A DNA stretch of 64,000 bases from Thalassomonas sp. M1454. GTDB taxonomy: Bacteria > Pseudomonadota > Gammaproteobacteria > Enterobacterales > Alteromonadaceae. The position numbers and the translations under genes are program-made. Positions 10,339 to 19,678 of the stretch are shown piece by piece (the stretch's first letter is position 1; every line of letters starts with the position of its first letter). Below the pieces are notes generated by a model, which saw nothing but the letters and a program-made list of their open reading frames with translations, made no database searches and was not told the DNA's origin. The DNA is taken from positions 963,994 to 1,027,993 of the forward strand of contig NZ_VKDD01000002.1 of NCBI RefSeq assembly GCF_007097525.1. The letters run 5' to 3'.

Positions 10339-10641
10339 TTAGATCATTTTGAATCCGATAGAGAACTTACCTGTAGGTAATTCTACACAACGGACTACTT
10401 TAGCAGTTAATGGCTTACTATCTGGATGTTCGGCTTGGAATCTAAAATTAACTTGAGTGTCGACAGCAATGGCAAACTCGTGTTCAATACGTAAACCGCC
10501 ACGGGAAAAGTCTGCACAAATACTAGTAACTTTATGAGATTGACCTTCATTATCACGCCAAAGCAAATCAACGGCTTCGTTTTCCATATCTATACGGAAG
10601 TTTTGGCGACGATCAATTATTTCTTGTTCTGGGCTCGACAT
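10339..10641 (-). CDS. PilZ-domain protein, candidate c-di-GMP receptor
   Basis: This 100-residue single-domain protein shows both PilZ ligand motifs: R11-R12-x-x-x-R16 (RRQNFR) and D44-x-S46-x-x-G49 (DFSRGG). These residues wrap bound c-di-GMP in characterised PilZ proteins. It has no fused output domain, so it would act by binding a partner. It lies 52 bp upstream of the ParA-family gene on the same strand, which suggests cotranscription, although a functional link between c-di-GMP and the ParA pair is only a hypothesis. Confidence 0.85.
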   Translation of the reverse strand: MSSPEQEIIDRRQNFRIDMENEAVDLLWRDNEGQSHKVTSICADFSRGGLRIEHEFAIAVDTQVNFRFQAEHPDSKPLTAKVVRCVELPTGKFSIGFKMI

Positions 10642-10727
10642 TATTATTCCTTTTATCTTGAACCTGTTTAAGTCAATATAACAGCAAACGCTATTAATTT
10701 ACAAATTTCTAACCACTTGGATTATTT

Positions 10728-11252
10728 ATGATTTATCAAATAGACAATAAACGCCCTACTTTTCACCAAGACACCTTCGTAGCACCTAATGCGACACTCA
10801 TCGGCGATGTGCAAATTCATCAACATGCCAGCATTTGGTTTAATGTGGTTATTCGTGCAGATAATGACACCATAACGATTGGCGAAGGCTCTAATATCCA
10901 AGACGGTAGCATTCTACACGTTGATGCAGGAAAGCCAATATTGGTTGGTAAAAACGTTACCATTGGCCACAAGGTTATGTTGCATGGTTGTACTATTGGA
11001 GATGGCAGTTTAGTCGGGATGAATGCGGTGATATTAAATGGCGCCACCATAGGTAAAGGCTGTTTAATTGGTGCTAACAGCCTTATACCTGAAAACGTTA
11101 ATATACCTGATGGTTCAATGGTGCTGGGCTCACCAGGTAAAGTGGTTAAGCAGTTAACCGATGAGCACCAAGCACTTCTTGCTAAAGGCGCAAATCATTA
11201 CGTTGAAAACGGTAAAAAGTATCGCGCCAGCGGTAAAGTTATCACTGATTAA
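10728..11252 (+). CDS. Gamma carbonic anhydrase-family protein (YrdA-like)
   Basis: This 174-residue left-handed beta-helix protein has repeated hexapeptides from about residue 10 to 125. The three metal-ligand histidines of the gamma-class carbonic anhydrase fold are present at H64, H81 and H86 (ILHVD, TIGHKVMLHG). E. coli YrdA and related proteins bind zinc, but carbonic anhydrase activity is not proven for most of this branch. The gene converges on the propeller gene at 11249; the two stop codons share TTAA. Confidence 0.9.
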   Translation: MIYQIDNKRPTFHQDTFVAPNATLIGDVQIHQHASIWFNVVIRADNDTITIGEGSNIQDGSILHVDAGKPILVGKNVTIGHKVMLHGCTIGDGSLVGMNAVILNGATIGKGCLIGANSLIPENVNIPDGSMVLGSPGKVVKQLTDEHQALLAKGANHYVENGKKYRASGKVITD

Positions 11253-12160
11253 GGCTTATCAGTGGTATTACAAACAAAAGCAATATACTCACTGTTAGAC
11301 GACATAGTTAAACGGGTAATACTACCATTACAATAAGCGGAAAAGTCATGCCAGTCCTGCCATTTAGCATTACCCATTTGTAATGTATTAACCACTAACT
11401 TAGCACCCGTAGCTGATATAAGACGGCCATCAGTGTGCCAAGCGTAATACATATTTTCTTGTGGCAGGGTCACACTCGCTTGGCTTTTATTGGTAATCGG
11501 GTCAAATAACTGCATTTGCCATTGCTGGGCATTGGCTTTGTTATAACTAAACAGGTTTTTATTTGGCACTTTACGCAGTGTTCGACCAATATCAGTATCA
11601 ATAATTTCAGCTTTACCAGATGCTAAGTTCACTCTTTGTAATTGCATCGGCTGCGCTAAAACAAACATTAAAAGTTCACTCTTATTAAGCCAAATATGAT
11701 AGCCAATATCGGCAAAGTTTTTATCAAGCTTTGCCACTAACGACTTAGCTTTACCACCACTAAGTGGGTAGCTAGAAAACCTCTGACGTCCATCACCACC
11801 AACATAAATAACAGAAAACTCTTTACCATTTGGCATCACAGTAGGCGAATATTCACTGGCCGCTGACTGGGTTAAGTTAATCGTTTTACCAGTAGCTATT
11901 TCAAAGCGCATACTATCCGTTTGCGCCTTATCACCGTCAACAAACATGGCGCTATAAAGCAGGCTTTTATTATCAGGTGTAAAGTGAGGCTGATTATCAT
12001 AGCCCTCGCGGTTAGTGATATTAACAACTTGCACTACTTTATCTTGCTCTAATGTAGCAAGGAAGATTTCATCTTCAGCAATACTGGCCGCACTTTGTCC
12101 GAGTAAAAATGCCGAGCTAATTAGTTTAAGGCTAGTTTTAATTTTTGAGCTAAATATCAT
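11249..12160 (-). CDS. TolB-like beta-propeller periplasmic protein
   Basis: This 303-residue protein begins with a signal peptide (hydrophobic stretch at residues 9-28, cleavage probably after SIAE or nearby). It then shows PD40/WD40-like repeats: DNQPHFTPDNKSLLYSA, SEYSPTVMPNGKEFSVIY and similar blades near residues 55-150. Such proteins resemble the TolB propeller and often act as periplasmic scaffolds or sensors, but the length is too short for TolB itself and no N-terminal TolB domain is seen. No specific function is assigned. It overlaps the convergent gamma carbonic anhydrase gene by 4 nt. Confidence 0.7.
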   Translation of the reverse strand: MIFSSKIKTSLKLISSAFLLGQSAASIAEDEIFLATLEQDKVVQVVNITNREGYDNQPHFTPDNKSLLYSAMFVDGDKAQTDSMRFEIATGKTINLTQSAASEYSPTVMPNGKEFSVIYVGGDGRQRFSSYPLSGGKAKSLVAKLDKNFADIGYHIWLNKSELLMFVLAQPMQLQRVNLASGKAEIIDTDIGRTLRKVPNKNLFSYNKANAQQWQMQLFDPITNKSQASVTLPQENMYYAWHTDGRLISATGAKLVVNTLQMGNAKWQDWHDFSAYCNGSITRLTMSSNSEYIAFVCNTTDKP

Positions 12161-12230
12161 GGAAAACCTATAAAATTATTATTATCGGTATACTTTGACC
12201 AATAACTAACTGCAGGGCAAGTGATATTTA

Positions 12231-12257
12231 ATATCGAGGTGTCAGACACCTTGATAT
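12231..12257. repeat. Palindrome family A, copy 1
   Basis: The arms ATATCGAGGTGTC and GACACCTTGATAT pair almost perfectly around a single central A. It lies between the DTW gene and the propeller gene. Other copies are at 30209, 32697, 51543 and 51654. Confidence 0.85.
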
Positions 12258-12260
12258 GGG

Positions 12261-13085
12261 TTAGGATTTAGCGATAAACTTTTTATATAAATTTATTGCA
12301 CCGGAGTTGGCTTGATTCTTTTGAGATTTTGACTGTTGGTAGCGATAACTAAACACATCAAACCATAAATCTAGATGCATAGCGCTATCGCTATCACCAA
12401 ACATATCTAGGACTTTGGCAGCGACTTCCGCGGTGGCTAACTGCCCTTCTTTCTCAGCTTTGCGCATTTGATAACGAGAATCAAAGTTATAAATTAACTC
12501 ACTGTGTCGATCATCTGTATTTTGTGGCTCTACACTTTCTTTATACTCGGGCGCTTTAACCTTGCTATTTTCCAGCTTAGTTTGCTCAAGGGCAGGAATA
12601 GTGACTATAGGTAGTTTGGCTAAGTAGTCACTTTTACGAAATATTTTTTTAGCTTGTCGCCAGGTAGCATCAATTAAAATAAACAGAGGGATTTTAGAGT
12701 TGTCAAAATCAACCGGCTTGCGTTCATACACTTGTTGCTCGGCATGTGCATACTCACCAGGGAAAATCAAAAACGCTTGGTAGTTAGGATCAGCAATTAA
12801 TTGTTGTAATTCTGTATTAGGCTCGGTTCTGTGCCATAAAAAAGCATGGGTATCGGGTATAACATCAGCAATTAAGCGGCCAGTATTACTCGGTTTTAAT
12901 ACTTCATTATCATACATCAATAAAGCAAATGCGCAGTGACTATTGGCTTGTTGGCGCAAGTTACAAATGCAATTATCGACACCAAGTCGGCACACTTCAC
13001 AGCGAATGATTTTATAACCACGGGCCCGAAATTCAGTAGTACTTAAACTCTGTCGGTACAAGAATAATCGCTGAACTGCGTGCAT
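12261..13085 (-). CDS. DTW-domain tRNA-uridine aminocarboxypropyltransferase (TapT-like)
   Basis: This 274-residue protein has the four-cysteine metal site C29-x2-C32-x6-C39-x-C41 and the DTW signature, here LIDATWRQAKK near residue 140. The YFDSRYQMRKAEKEGQLAT-like block that follows is the family's C-terminal motif. DTW proteins such as E. coli TapT transfer the aminocarboxypropyl group of S-adenosylmethionine to tRNA uridine (acp3U). Between the two motifs there is an extra charged stretch of roughly 30 residues (KVKAPEYKESVEPQNTDD) that looks unstructured and is probably lineage specific. The gene ends just upstream of a palindrome. Confidence 0.82.
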   Translation of the reverse strand: MHAVQRLFLYRQSLSTTEFRARGYKIIRCEVCRLGVDNCICNLRQQANSHCAFALLMYDNEVLKPSNTGRLIADVIPDTHAFLWHRTEPNTELQQLIADPNYQAFLIFPGEYAHAEQQVYERKPVDFDNSKIPLFILIDATWRQAKKIFRKSDYLAKLPIVTIPALEQTKLENSKVKAPEYKESVEPQNTDDRHSELIYNFDSRYQMRKAEKEGQLATAEVAAKVLDMFGDSDSAMHLDLWFDVFSYRYQQSKSQKNQANSGAINLYKKFIAKS

Positions 13086-13124
13086 ATTTTAATATTAACC
13101 TAGTGTTTGATGTGAAGTTGTTAG

Positions 13125-13676
13125 TTAATCTAAATCGGCTAACGGCCAACTAACAATATGGTTTTCGTAGTCGTTAGTATCCACTTCGTTATCTTTAACT
13201 ACTTTACCTCGAACTGACATACCCGCTTTGTGCATAGCTGATTTTTTACCTTTGTTTAGCAATGGATGCCAACTTGGCACACCACGACCTTCCTGCAAAC
13301 GACGATAAGTACAGCTTTCTGGCATAAAGAAGATATCATCTAAGTTATCTTGGGTAAGTTTAACACAGTCAGGTACGTATTTTGTGCGCTGTGCGTACTT
13401 AGTACAATTACAGGTTTTATCATTAAGTAAATGGCAAACAATATTGGTATAAAGCAGCTCTTCACCTTCTCGAATAAAGTCCGTTGGGGCATGTTGTAAT
13501 AAGGCTAATTCTTCATCACTAATATCGTCATCGACTTCCTCTTCATCATCCGCGTCGTCGATAAATTTATGCAAACAACATTTACCACAGCCATCACATA
13601 GCGATTCCCATTCGGCTTCACTCATTTGCGATAATGTTTTAGTTTGCCAAAATGGCGCTACGGATTTCTGAGTCAA
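13125..13676 (-). CDS. ycgN: YcgN-family cysteine cluster protein
   Basis: This 183-residue protein carries the CDGCGKCCLHK cluster at about residues 27-37 and further cysteines at CHLLNDKTCNCTKY and PESCTYRR. This is the pattern of the YcgN/UPF0260 family, which is thought to bind a metal or an iron-sulfur cluster; its role is not established. The protein is somewhat longer than the E. coli form because of an acidic run (DDADDEEEVDDD) near residue 40. A terminator-like hairpin for the upstream transglycosylase lies just 5' of it, so it is likely to have its own promoter. Confidence 0.9.
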   Translation of the reverse strand: MTQKSVAPFWQTKTLSQMSEAEWESLCDGCGKCCLHKFIDDADDEEEVDDDISDEELALLQHAPTDFIREGEELLYTNIVCHLLNDKTCNCTKYAQRTKYVPDCVKLTQDNLDDIFFMPESCTYRRLQEGRGVPSWHPLLNKGKKSAMHKAGMSVRGKVVKDNEVDTNDYENHIVSWPLADLD

Positions 13677-13724
13677 TTTAATATTACCTTTTAAACAACA
13701 AGCAACTCGCTCGCTAAAAACAAC

Positions 13725-13756
13725 AACACCTTGTATGACATTACATACAAGGTGTT
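13725..13756 (-). terminator. Rho-independent terminator of the MltB-like gene
   Basis: A perfect 13-bp stem (AACACCTTGTATG / CATACAAGGTGTT) with a 6-nt loop lies 60 bp after the transglycosylase stop on the minus strand. It is followed there by a T-rich tract (TTGTTTTT). Confidence 0.75.
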
Positions 13757-13815
13757 ATCCATAACTCTAGTTTAACAGCTTTACGCGTAAACGTGTTATC
13801 TCTAGATTAAATTGC

Positions 13816-14871
13816 CTAGTTTACTTGCGAAAATTTAATCTTGTCAGCTAAGTGACCAACACTAGTGACAAAGTAATAAGATAAGTTCCAGTGCATAAGT
13901 GACTTGTAGTTATCGTATGCTAAATAAGCACGGCCTTCTTCGCCATCAGGAAAAACCAGCGCTGCAGTAATGTCGACTTTCGGTAAGTCACTACCGTCAT
14001 ACTTACGCACGCCCGCTTTTTGCCAGTCGCTAAGTTTCATTTCTGTTTTTGACCACTGTTTTAACCAAGGCGAACGACCGCCGGTATTTTGTGGAATTGC
14101 TAATTTATAATCAAAATTTTCTGGTAATTTAACTTGTCTAGCCCAAGTGATATCGTCATTCCAACCTACTTTCTTTAAGTAATTTGCAATCGATGCAAAT
14201 ACATCAGAAGTATTATTCCAAATATCTTTTTTACCATCGCCATCGCCATCAGCAGCGTAGGCTAAAAATGAACTTGGCATAAATTGGTTATGACCCATTG
14301 CGCCAGCCCAAGAGCCTTTCATATCTTCATTTGAGATATGGCCTTGTTCTAAGATTGTTAATGCGTCCCAAAGTTGCTTTTTGAAAAACGCTTCACGGCG
14401 GCCATCATAAGCTAAAGTAGTTAACGCCGAAACAACATTAAAGTTACCCGTGATTTTACCAAAGTTAGACTCAAGCGCCCATAAAGCAACGATAAACCTT
14501 GGTTGAACACCAAATTGCTTACCAACGCTAACTAACTCATCATGATACTTATCCATCATGTCCTGCGCTCGTTCTACTTTCCAGTCAGGTACACGTTTAG
14601 GTAAATAGGTTTCTAGGGTTTCAATTGTTTCAGGCTGGTTTCTATCGGCTTTAACCGCCTTTTTATGATAACTCACTTTAGAGAAGCTATCTTCGATTAA
14701 GGCTTTTGAAAAACCTTTAGCAAGCGCTTCGGCTTTTAAATTTTCTACATAATCGGCAAAGCTAATTTCAGTTTCTTGGTGAGGCTGCGCTGCAACTTGT
14801 GCAGAAACAGAAAGGGAAAACATTGCTGAACTGGCCAGTAATACCGCGGCCAAGCTTTTCTTTAATAACAT
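13816..14871 (-). CDS. MltB-family lytic murein transglycosylase
   Basis: This 351-residue exported enzyme has a signal peptide at residues 1-24 (ending SVSA) and no lipobox, so it should be soluble in the periplasm, unlike lipoprotein MltB. The catalytic glutamate sits in ALWALESNFGK near residue 133. The downstream family motifs SWAGAMGHNQFMPSSF and GDGDGKKDIWN (a Ca-binding EF-hand-like loop) are intact. It cleaves the glycan strand to 1,6-anhydromuropeptides. There is no C-terminal peptidoglycan-binding domain, as in many alteromonad copies. Confidence 0.9.
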   Translation of the reverse strand: MLLKKSLAAVLLASSAMFSLSVSAQVAAQPHQETEISFADYVENLKAEALAKGFSKALIEDSFSKVSYHKKAVKADRNQPETIETLETYLPKRVPDWKVERAQDMMDKYHDELVSVGKQFGVQPRFIVALWALESNFGKITGNFNVVSALTTLAYDGRREAFFKKQLWDALTILEQGHISNEDMKGSWAGAMGHNQFMPSSFLAYAADGDGDGKKDIWNNTSDVFASIANYLKKVGWNDDITWARQVKLPENFDYKLAIPQNTGGRSPWLKQWSKTEMKLSDWQKAGVRKYDGSDLPKVDITAALVFPDGEEGRAYLAYDNYKSLMHWNLSYYFVTSVGHLADKIKFSQVN

Positions 14872-15043
14872 TTTAACTCCAGTTATTAATCATTTGACTA
14901 TTCACAGCTCAGTATTGCTGTGATGTGATTTAAATAAATTTTATCTAGTTTATGGCTCCTAGCCATGAATTTTTTAAACTTAGCTCTTTAAAAATAGTTC
15001 CTTAAAGCTTTAATCCCTTAAATTTAACTTCCTACCTCTGACT

Positions 15044-15325
15044 TTACTCTTCTTCAACTTTATTCGCGCGGCGATGAGTTTTTAACATATCTTCTCGAGG
15101 CGGAGGAAGCTGCAAATAATAACCTTGCTCTAATAGCATCTTCTTAACTTTATCTATGTCCGCAAGCGCTAATTTATCGCGCTTTGCTAAACTGATCACA
15201 GTTACTAACATTGGCGTACCAAAAGTGGTTAACAACCCTTCAGGAATGGCCGAAAAGTCATCTCTTTTGATCACATAAAGATAAGTTTCTGCCTTTTTAG
15301 GACTTTTATATACTGCACACAACAT
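15044..15325 (-). CDS. ycgL: YcgL-domain protein
   Basis: This 93-residue protein matches the YcgL family across its length: LCAVYKSPKKAETYLYV at the start, FGTPMLVTVISLAKRDKL in the middle and QGYYLQLPPP near the end. The family is a small alpha/beta fold of unknown function found in gammaproteobacteria and often near rnd or minCDE. Here it lies 219 bp downstream of rnd on the same strand. That gap holds only AT-rich DNA, with no gene seen. Confidence 0.92.
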   Translation of the reverse strand: MLCAVYKSPKKAETYLYVIKRDDFSAIPEGLLTTFGTPMLVTVISLAKRDKLALADIDKVKKMLLEQGYYLQLPPPREDMLKTHRRANKVEEE

Positions 15326-15544
15326 TTGCTTTAATCACTAACTAGATTTCATTGATTAAAATATATCACGCACGTCCGGTCACGCATAGGCTTACTAGAA
15401 GATAAGACAAATAAAATTGGCAGAGGTTGCAACTTAATTAATATTTATCAAATTAAGTTAAAAAGATTTAAATTGCTGGTAAACGCTAACGGTGATTAGC
15501 TCATATGAGTACTCACCATTAACCCTTAGTTTAAAAAAGAAAGG

Positions 15545-16684
15545 TTAAGCAAAGCCGTTTTCGGCAAACGCTTTTAATTTATCGGCAAATAATTCGCCGC
15601 GCCAGCCATTGAGTAATTCAACCGAATGCGTGCGATTGTGTTGATCGTTTAATTGCCAAAACCAAGATAAAAATTGATTCAGTTGCTTTTTACCGGCAAC
15701 TACTGACATATCAAGTTGTTGCTCGCTAGCAAGTGTTGCGACATAATTTTTAAACGTTTTAAAAATTTGTTTATAACCAGGATAATTATCTAAACGAGTG
15801 ATATGAGCAGGATATTGCTGCTCTGGTAATTTATTTGCTTCACGTACAACCGCCAGCATTGCCTTACCTTTATGGCGAATATCTAAAATATCAATACCAT
15901 CGTAATGTGCCATAGCCCCGACATTATTTGGATTACGCTGTGCAATTAAAAATAAAGTATGATCTTTAGCAACAAAGCTAAGTGGTAGATTACGTTTAAC
16001 CGCCTGTTGGTAACGCCAAATAAGTAACTGTTGTAATATAAGCAACTGCGCGGGGGTGAGTTTCCATGCTTGTTTAAAGTCTAAATACAGCGCTTCTAAA
16101 TCAACTTTTTTAAACTTTTTATCTATTTGCTGCTCGGTTTCAATTTTAGCTTGTTTTAACCAACCAGCCTGCTCTATTTGCGTTAGTAAGGTTTGGCTTA
16201 TTTGATGCAAATAAAGTACGTCAGCGGCAGCATAATCGAGTTGCTTACTTGATAACGGCCTTTTCATCCAGTCAGTTCTTGATTCACTTTTATCAACATC
16301 AATATCAAGAAAGTGTTTGATCATTGCGGCATAGCCCATAGACAATCCATGGCCTAAAAATGACATAATAATTTGTGAATCTATCATGTTTTTTGGTTTG
16401 CAATTACCACTATGCATGAACACTTCCAAGTCTTCAGAGCATGAGTGAATAATTTTACAAATCGACTCATCTGCTAGCAATTGCCAAAACGGTGATAGAT
16501 CATCTACAGCAACCGGATCAATTAACGCTAATTGTTTGCCATCATAGGCTTGGATCAAACCTAAGTTTGGAAATAATGTACGTGTACGCACAAATTCAGT
16601 ATCCACCGCCAAAATATCATCACTACTAATTTGCTGACAATAATCACTTAGCGCTTGTTGAGTTTCAATGTAGATAAACTGCAC
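15545..16684 (-). CDS. rnd: Ribonuclease D
   Basis: This 379-residue 3'-5' exoribonuclease has the DEDDy catalytic domain: DTEFVRTRTLFP near residue 29, HSCSEDLEVF near 100 and the YAAADVLYLHQI block near 165. Two HRDC-like helical domains follow. RNase D trims tRNA 3' ends. It is followed by the ycgL gene and preceded by fadD on the same strand, which is the E. coli order rnd-fadD. A terminator for fadD lies between them, so rnd is likely transcribed separately. Confidence 0.95.
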   Translation of the reverse strand: MQFIYIETQQALSDYCQQISSDDILAVDTEFVRTRTLFPNLGLIQAYDGKQLALIDPVAVDDLSPFWQLLADESICKIIHSCSEDLEVFMHSGNCKPKNMIDSQIIMSFLGHGLSMGYAAMIKHFLDIDVDKSESRTDWMKRPLSSKQLDYAAADVLYLHQISQTLLTQIEQAGWLKQAKIETEQQIDKKFKKVDLEALYLDFKQAWKLTPAQLLILQQLLIWRYQQAVKRNLPLSFVAKDHTLFLIAQRNPNNVGAMAHYDGIDILDIRHKGKAMLAVVREANKLPEQQYPAHITRLDNYPGYKQIFKTFKNYVATLASEQQLDMSVVAGKKQLNQFLSWFWQLNDQHNRTHSVELLNGWRGELFADKLKAFAENGFA

Positions 16685-16815
16685 ATTATTTCCTGATGTA
16701 AATTTTATAAATAATTATACCAATTTGATTAACTTCCCATTAGGTGCGAAATAAATTTAATCAACTTGATATTCGATAGCCCCAAGTCTAATACGATTGA
16801 CTCAGAAACAAAATA

Positions 16816-16849
16816 AAAAAAGCCGAAGTTTCATCAACTTCGGCTTTTT
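16816..16849 (-). terminator. Bidirectional-type terminator after fadD
   Basis: The stem AAAGCCGAAGTT / AACTTCGGCTTT with a TCATC loop has A and T runs on both sides. It sits 28 bp beyond the fadD stop codon and upstream of rnd. Confidence 0.9.
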
Positions 16850-16877
16850 GGTTAACAATTTTTACAAGCGAATACGA

Positions 16878-18533
16878 TTAACGTAGCTCTTTACGTAAAA
16901 TTTTACCTACATTGGATTTAGGTAACTCGTCTTTAAACTCAAACAGCTTAGGTACTTTATAGTTGGTTAAGTTGGCTTTACAGTGTTTAATCAATTCTTT
17001 CTCAGAAAGGTTTGGATTAGAGCTAACTAAAAACACTTTAACGATTTCACCGCTTACTTCATGCGGAATACCAATAGCAGCAGCCTCAATCACATCTGAG
17101 TGCATTACTAACACTTCTTCGATTTCATTTGGAAATACATTAAAACCAGAAACGATGATCATGTCTTTTTTACGATCAACTATTTTTACATAACCAGTAT
17201 CATCAACAGTGGCAATATCCCCCGTTGCTAACCAGCCATCTTTAAGTATTTCAGCCGTTGCATCTTCACGCTTGTAGTAGCCTTTCATTACTTGCGGGCC
17301 AAATACATGTAACTCACCAGGCTCACCAATAGCACATTCGCTACCGTCTTCAGCAACAATACGAATATCAGTTGAAGGCGCTGGTAAACCTATAGTGCCG
17401 TTAAAGCCTTTTTGATTATAAGGGCTTACCGTAACCAGTGGCGCACATTCCGTTAAGCCGTAACCTTCTAACAAATAAGTTTTCGTTACTTGCTCCCAGT
17501 GATCGGCAACCGGTTTTTGCACTGCCATACCGCCGCCAAGAGCTAGTTTTAAGTGACTAAAATCTAAGTCTTTAAAACCAGGGGTATTGAGTAAACCGTT
17601 AAATAAGGTATTTACACCAGTAAGCGCGGTAAATTTATACTTACCTAGCTCTTTAACAAAACCAGGCATATCACGCGGGTTGGTAATTAATAAGTTAGTG
17701 CCACCAAGGGTGATAAACACTAAGCAGTTCGCCGTAAGAGCAAAGATATGATAAAGCGGCAAAGCAGTAACAACTAATTCTTCACCATCATTTAATAACG
17801 GGCTAATTGCCGCTTTTGCTTGTTGCATATTGGCAACCATATTACGGTGAGTCAGCATAGCACCTTTAGAAACACCCGTTGTACCACCAGTGTATTGTAA
17901 AAAGGCTAAGTCCTCACCGCAGATATCGACAGGGGTAAACGTATGCTTAGCACCTAAAGCTAAAACTTTATTAAAAGAAACCGTATTATCTAATTGGTAT
18001 GCTGGCACCATTTTTTTCACATGGCGCACCACTAAGTTAACAATTGCGCCTTTGATCATACCTAAGCGTTCGCCAAGTGAGGTCAGGATTACGTGTTTTA
18101 CTGGCGTATCTTTGATCACTTCGCTAAGCGTTGAGGCAAAGTTTTCAATAATTAAAATAGCCGATACATCGGCATCATTAAGCTGATGTTTTAATTCTCT
18201 AGCAGTATATAGAGGGTTAACATTTACTATGGTTAAACCTGCTAACAAACCTCCAAATAAGGCAATAGGATATTGCAATGTATTTGGCACCATAATAGCT
18301 AGCTTGTCGCCTTTTTTAAGGCCAAGTTCATGCTGTAGATAGGCGGCAAAATGTTGTGCTTGTTGCTCTAACTCTTTATAGCTTATTTTAACATCCATGT
18401 TAATGAATGCGGTTGTATCAGCATACTGTTTAGCATACTTAGTAAACATTTCAGCAATTGAGTTATATTTATCCGCATCAATTTCATGCGCAACACCAGG
18501 TGGATAACTCTTTTCAAGCCACACTTTTTCCAC
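16878..18533 (-). CDS. fadD: FadD, long-chain acyl-CoA synthetase
   Basis: This 551-residue AMP-forming ligase activates long-chain fatty acids to acyl-CoA for beta-oxidation or lipid synthesis. The ATP/AMP P-loop [12 protein letters not shown] is near residue 215, [10 protein letters not shown] near 355, and the hinge motif [18 protein letters not shown] near 460. The catalytic lysine lies near the end ([12 protein letters not shown]). Its length agrees with E. coli FadD. A hydrolase gene lies 245 bp upstream on the same strand, too far to assume cotranscription. Confidence 0.95.
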   Translation of the reverse strand: MEKVWLEKSYPPGVAHEIDADKYNSIAEMFTKYAKQYADTTAFINMDVKISYKELEQQAQHFAAYLQHELGLKKGDKLAIMVPNTLQYPIALFGGLLAGLTIVNVNPLYTARELKHQLNDADVSAILIIENFASTLSEVIKDTPVKHVILTSLGERLGMIKGAIVNLVVRHVKKMVPAYQLDNTVSFNKVLALGAKHTFTPVDICGEDLAFLQYTGGTTGVSKGAMLTHRNMVANMQQAKAAISPLLNDGEELVVTALPLYHIFALTANCLVFITLGGTNLLITNPRDMPGFVKELGKYKFTALTGVNTLFNGLLNTPGFKDLDFSHLKLALGGGMAVQKPVADHWEQVTKTYLLEGYGLTECAPLVTVSPYNQKGFNGTIGLPAPSTDIRIVAEDGSECAIGEPGELHVFGPQVMKGYYKREDATAEILKDGWLATGDIATVDDTGYVKIVDRKKDMIIVSGFNVFPNEIEEVLVMHSDVIEAAAIGIPHEVSGEIVKVFLVSSNPNLSEKELIKHCKANLTNYKVPKLFEFKDELPKSNVGKILRKELR

Positions 18534-18778
18534 AGAACATCTCCTAAAATCTATCTTTTGCTTAGTTTTGTTTTAGCCAAAGAGCATAAAAACAGCCTAG
18601 CAATTTTATTATATTTTTGTTTTTTAATGGTTTTCTTAGCAAAATATTGTTGATTATAGTTGATATTTAGCAACTCTCGTTATCAATTAGCCACAATCTA
18701 GACAATACATTTACATAAAATTGTCATGTATCATTTCATAGATACAAACAAATGCAAGAGGTATGACCAGAAAAAACA

Positions 18779-19636
18779 TTATTTTAATAAATTATTTACA
18801 AGCTCAGCTGTTTTGCCACTGCTTTCCATATGAGGGTGATGCCCACCTTCAATGGTAAAGCAGTTGAAATCATTAATATGCTCAGCAAATACTTTAATGC
18901 CGGTTTGGACCATATCAAAACCAGAGCTTCCAACAATTAAGGTAACGGGACAATGAATGTTAGCCACAACTTGAATTGCTTGTTTTAGTGAAAAACGTTG
19001 TGGCGATGTATTTCTTAAACGCGGATCTGATCGCCAACTTACCCCGTTTTCAACTTCAATAATGCCGCGCTTAACAATTAACTCAGCAGCACTATTAGGT
19101 AAGTCTGAAACATTCATTCTTGCTTGAATAGCAGCATCTAAATTTTTATGAACATTAAGTTTTCTAGGTGCTTTTTTAATTCGACTTTGTAAACCTTTAC
19201 GTAATTGTTTACTTGGGTTTTCGCTTTCAGTTAATAAACCGATGGCTTCAATCAGCATTAATTTGTCGACTTTATCATTAAATGCCGAGGTAAATGCATT
19301 GGCTACCATGCCCCCCATCGAATGACCAATTATGCTAACTTTTTGCCACTGCTTATGCTCAATAATCTGTAATAAGTCATAGCACCAATCAATAAAATGA
19401 TAATGAGCATCGATACTTCGGTGGGTTGATAAGCCATGTCCGGGCCAATCAATAGCAATAAACTGATAACGTTCAAGTAACTGTGGAAAGTCTTGTTGTA
19501 ACTGCTTAAATAAAGGGAAAAAACTGGCCGCATTATCTAGCCAACCGTGCAAGCACAACACCACGGGCTTATCTTCATTACCAATAGCAACAGCGCTAAT
19601 GGTTTTATCTGCTAACTCAAAATTAATATCTCGCAT
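18779..19636 (-). CDS. Alpha/beta-fold hydrolase
   Basis: This 285-residue protein has the alpha/beta hydrolase pattern: oxyanion segment LCLHGWLDNAASF near residue 28, nucleophile elbow GHSMGG near 105-110 and the C-terminal histidine in EGGHHPHME near 267. A FIAIDWPGHGLST motif precedes the elbow. The substrate is unknown; similar proteins are called esterases or lipases. It begins 42 bp after the M50B protease gene and so is probably in the tsaB-M50B transcript. Its position next to fadD is where E. coli has a lipoprotein gene (yeaY). Confidence 0.85.
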   Translation of the reverse strand: MRDINFELADKTISAVAIGNEDKPVVLCLHGWLDNAASFFPLFKQLQQDFPQLLERYQFIAIDWPGHGLSTHRSIDAHYHFIDWCYDLLQIIEHKQWQKVSIIGHSMGGMVANAFTSAFNDKVDKLMLIEAIGLLTESENPSKQLRKGLQSRIKKAPRKLNVHKNLDAAIQARMNVSDLPNSAAELIVKRGIIEVENGVSWRSDPRLRNTSPQRFSLKQAIQVVANIHCPVTLIVGSSGFDMVQTGIKVFAEHINDFNCFTIEGGHHPHMESSGKTAELVNNLLK

Positions 19637-19678
19637 ATTGCTCTTCTTTATATTGAAATCTGCTCTTACTTATTTAGG

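Noticed and set aside
16710-16790. TATACCAATTTGATTAA motif and ATCAACTTGAT palindrome as an FNR site
   Set aside because: The half sites are in the wrong order for FNR; it more likely belongs to a dispersed AT-rich repeat.
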